Below, piece by piece: positions 5,715-6,979 of a stretch of 6,979 nucleotides of DNA. The notes beneath the pieces were generated by a model. That model searched no databases. It was not told the DNA's origin and saw only the letters and a program-made list of their open reading frames with translations. A program made the translations under genes and the position numbers. The stretch is from an uncultured Atopobium sp. (GTDB lineage: Bacteria; Actinomycetota; Coriobacteriia; Coriobacteriales; Atopobiaceae), in the NCBI GenBank assembly GCA_946647055.1, contig CAMPCT010000111.1:1-6979 (forward strand), in the 5' to 3' direction. Positions within the stretch are counted from its first letter, which is position 1. Each line of letters opens with the position of its first letter.

Positions 5715-5736
5715 AAAAAGGCCCCGTGCGGGGCCT
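5715..5736 (-). terminator. Rho-independent terminator after the minor head gene
   Basis: On the minus strand AGGCCCC pairs with GGGGCCT (7 bp, arms 5730-5736 and 5719-5725) around a 4-base loop, and a run of five T (5719-5715, the first being part of the stem) follows. It lies 10 bases after the stop codon of the minor head gene and upstream of the scaffold gene. The T-run is short, so termination may be partial, which would suit a dosage step between portal/minor head and scaffold/capsid. The plus-strand reading ends in GTTTTCG, a weaker tail, so I assign it to the minus strand. Confidence 0.78.
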
Positions 5737-5745
5737 GTTTTCGCG

Positions 5746-6471
5746 TTACTTGTGGTCGTGCTCTCGGTGCCACTCGGCCTTTCGGCGCTGGGCGTCCTGG
5801 TACTCCTTGTAGAGCGCATCGGGGTCGTAGCCCTCGATGGTCATGGTCGATGCCCTGCGGGACACGCCGTCCTCGCGCGTGCCGAAGAACGGCACCACCT
5901 TGCAGTCGCAGCTCGGGTGGAACTTGGTGAACGCTCCCGCGCTCTCCTCCGTCCAGTAGATCGGGCCGCGCGACGCGAGCATGATGCAGAAGTCGCACGT
6001 CTTCTCGCCCTGCGGCACGCGGGCGAAGCGCACGTCGCCGTCGTCCAGCCGCGCGTTCTCGGTGGTGTTGTAGGCAGCACCGCGCTTGACCTCGACCTCG
6101 AGCTGCGCCTGCAGCTGCTCCACCACCTCGTCCCACTCGATCTCCTCGTCCTCGAGCATGCGCAGCAGCCTGAGGACGGCCTTGCGGGTGGCGACGCGGT
6201 TGCGCCCGTCGTTGAGCGTGAGGTTCCTTGACCCTTTGCCCGTGACCTCGGTGCGCAGCGCGTTGTAAAAGTCTGAGGACACGCGCGCGCCCACCTGCGA
6301 GTAGGCGCCGCAGTAGTCGTCCATCAGCGCTATGAGCGTGCGGCGAAGCTCGGCGGGGTCGGCCGTCGGGTCGACCAGCGAGAGCGCGGCGGCCAGCTCG
6401 TTTCTGCCGCTGCTTATGACGTCGTTCACAACGTCCGTGTAACCATCGACGTAGCTACTCGGCACCTGCAT
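5746..6471 (-). CDS. Minor head protein, MuF/VG15-like head morphogenesis protein
   Basis: This 241-residue protein is of the type that sits inside or at the portal vertex of the procapsid and is made just after the portal. The N-terminal half is helical and charged, with acidic segments near residues 107-130. The C-terminal half holds the family hallmark: C159 and C162 in TCDFC, then MLASRGPIYW, then H185, C188 and C190 in FHPSCDC, followed by VVPFF. The cysteine-histidine arrangement looks like a metal site, which is inference. The ATG at 6471 overlaps the portal's 3' end by 17 bases and is preceded by a GGAGGA Shine-Dalgarno at 6476-6481, inside the portal gene, so translation is probably coupled. 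It ends in TAA just before a terminator. Longer family members carry extra toxin or enzyme domains at the C-terminus; this one stops soon after the motif and carries none. Confidence 0.87.
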   Translation of the reverse strand: MQVPSSYVDGYTDVVNDVISSGRNELAAALSLVDPTADPAELRRTLIALMDDYCGAYSQVGARVSSDFYNALRTEVTGKGSRNLTLNDGRNRVATRKAVLRLLRMLEDEEIEWDEVVEQLQAQLEVEVKRGAAYNTTENARLDDGDVRFARVPQGEKTCDFCIMLASRGPIYWTEESAGAFTKFHPSCDCKVVPFFGTREDGVSRRASTMTIEGYDPDALYKEYQDAQRRKAEWHREHDHK

Positions 6472-6979
6472 CGGTTCCTCCGAAGATGTGCGCCATGGCG
6501 AGGTCGGTGGCGTCCTTGTGCCTCACCTCGTCAAGCTGCCGCATGATGCGCTCGCGCTCCTCCTTGCCGAAGCCGTTCATCTCCCAGAACGTCTCGGTCT
6601 GGGCGAAGCCGGGGACGGCGGCAGCAATCTTCACGGAGCTGTCGGTCTGCTGGGCGAGCGTTGGCATGGCGGGGTTGCGGAAGCGCGCCTCGATGCCGAG
6701 CGAGAGCGCGTCCACGTCCTCGAACGTCACGCCGCGCTCGGTAGCCAGCATTGCCGTGGCTACGTCGACCAGCACGTCGGCCACGTCCTCGTTCCAGTCC
6801 TTGACCTTGAGGATGAGCGGCTCGTTCTCCGCATAGATCGCGTCGCTCGATGCGGGGTTGTCGTGCACCTGCCCGAACTGCGAGACGTGGATGCCCGTCG
6901 CGGCGCTCATGCGGCCGCAGAGCAGACGCCAGTGGACGTTCAGCGGCTCCATGCTCGGCTGCGGGAGCTGGCCGAACTG
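6455..6979 (-). CDS. Phage portal protein, C-terminal part (runs off right edge)
   Basis: This is the 3' end of a gene entering from the right edge; the frame stays open to base 6979, so the methionine at 6952 is internal and not a start. About 174 residues are visible. The portal is the dodecameric ring at one capsid vertex through which DNA is packaged and to which the tail is joined. The family call (SPP1 Gp6-like portal) rests on the segment around GIHVSQFGQVHDNPASSDAI, typical of the region where these portals carry a conserved Asn-Pro-(S/A)-Ser-(A/S)-(D/E)-Ala-Ile motif, followed by a long amphipathic helical stretch. The C-terminus carries ETFWEMNGFGKEERERI, like the repeated helical motif at the end of many siphophage portals. 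It is followed at once by a minor head protein gene, the expected order. The terminase genes should lie just beyond the right edge. The identification is by recalled family pattern; no search was run. Confidence 0.87.
   Translation of the reverse strand, partial: QFGQLPQPSMEPLNVHWRLLCGRMSAATGIHVSQFGQVHDNPASSDAIYAENEPLILKVKDWNEDVADVLVDVATAMLATERGVTFEDVDALSLGIEARFRNPAMPTLAQQTDSSVKIAAAVPGFAQTETFWEMNGFGKEERERIMRQLDEVRHKDATDLAMAHIFGGTDAGAE

Noticed and set aside
4114..5715. A 533-codon open frame on the plus strand opposite the capsid, scaffold and HeH-protein genes
   Set aside because: It lies antisense to well-supported genes, begins at a GTG without a Shine-Dalgarno, crosses several gene boundaries and the hairpin gap, and its product is a low-complexity mix of H, G, V, R and L. 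This is the usual shadow of GC-rich third-position codon use.
5181..5819. A 212-codon minus-strand frame overlapping the scaffold gene in another phase
   Set aside because: It spans the terminator and hairpins, is very rich in Arg, Ser and Thr, and has no start site; the scaffold frame explains the region.
1..6979. Search by eye for CRISPR arrays, tRNA genes, integrase or attachment sites, insertion sequences, defence or toxin genes
   Set aside because: None was seen. The genes are packed end to end, with the largest gap under 100 bases, and all belong to virion assembly.

Overview
This window holds the head and head-to-tail part of the late structural operon of a tailed phage or prophage with siphovirus-type architecture. 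Every supported gene lies on the minus strand, so the operon reads from position 6979 down to 1. Base composition is high in G+C, starts include ATG and TTG, and most genes have strong Shine-Dalgarno sites. The protein types resemble those of phages of high-GC Gram-positive hosts. An actinobacterial host, possibly one of the Coriobacteriia, is my inference; no host marker is present, and nothing in the window separates an integrated prophage from a free phage.

The layout in transcription order is as follows. The C-terminal part of the portal protein runs in from the right edge. A MuF/VG15-like minor head protein follows with a 17-base overlap. A 96-base gap then holds a rho-independent terminator and two small look-alike hairpins. 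Next come a coiled-coil scaffolding protein and an HK97-fold major capsid protein, then a small protein with a C-terminal HeH/SAP-like module, a Gp19/Gp15/Gp42-type head-tail connector, a head-closure protein, a short gp10-like neck protein, a tail terminator and the major tail tube protein. A second, stronger terminator follows. After it come the tail assembly chaperone pair and the N-terminal 418 residues of the tape measure protein, which runs off the left edge.

The genes form one assembly line. The portal nucleates the capsid built by scaffold and major capsid protein. The connector, closure and neck proteins finish the head and receive the tail. The tail tube polymerises around the tape measure with help from the chaperones, and the terminator protein caps it.

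The clearest non-coding signal is a complete programmed -1 frameshift site in the tail chaperone gene. It consists of a perfect A AAA AAC heptamer in the right phase, an immediate zero-frame TAG, and a predicted stem-loop 7 bases downstream. The fused product would be 203 residues. The two terminators bracket the genes for the high-copy proteins (scaffold, capsid, tail tube), and no promoter is visible after either one, so read-through or antitermination is implied. No prohead protease is found between portal and capsid. There is no gene-free stretch over 300 bases, and I see no tRNA, CRISPR array, insertion sequence, attachment site or accessory cargo system.
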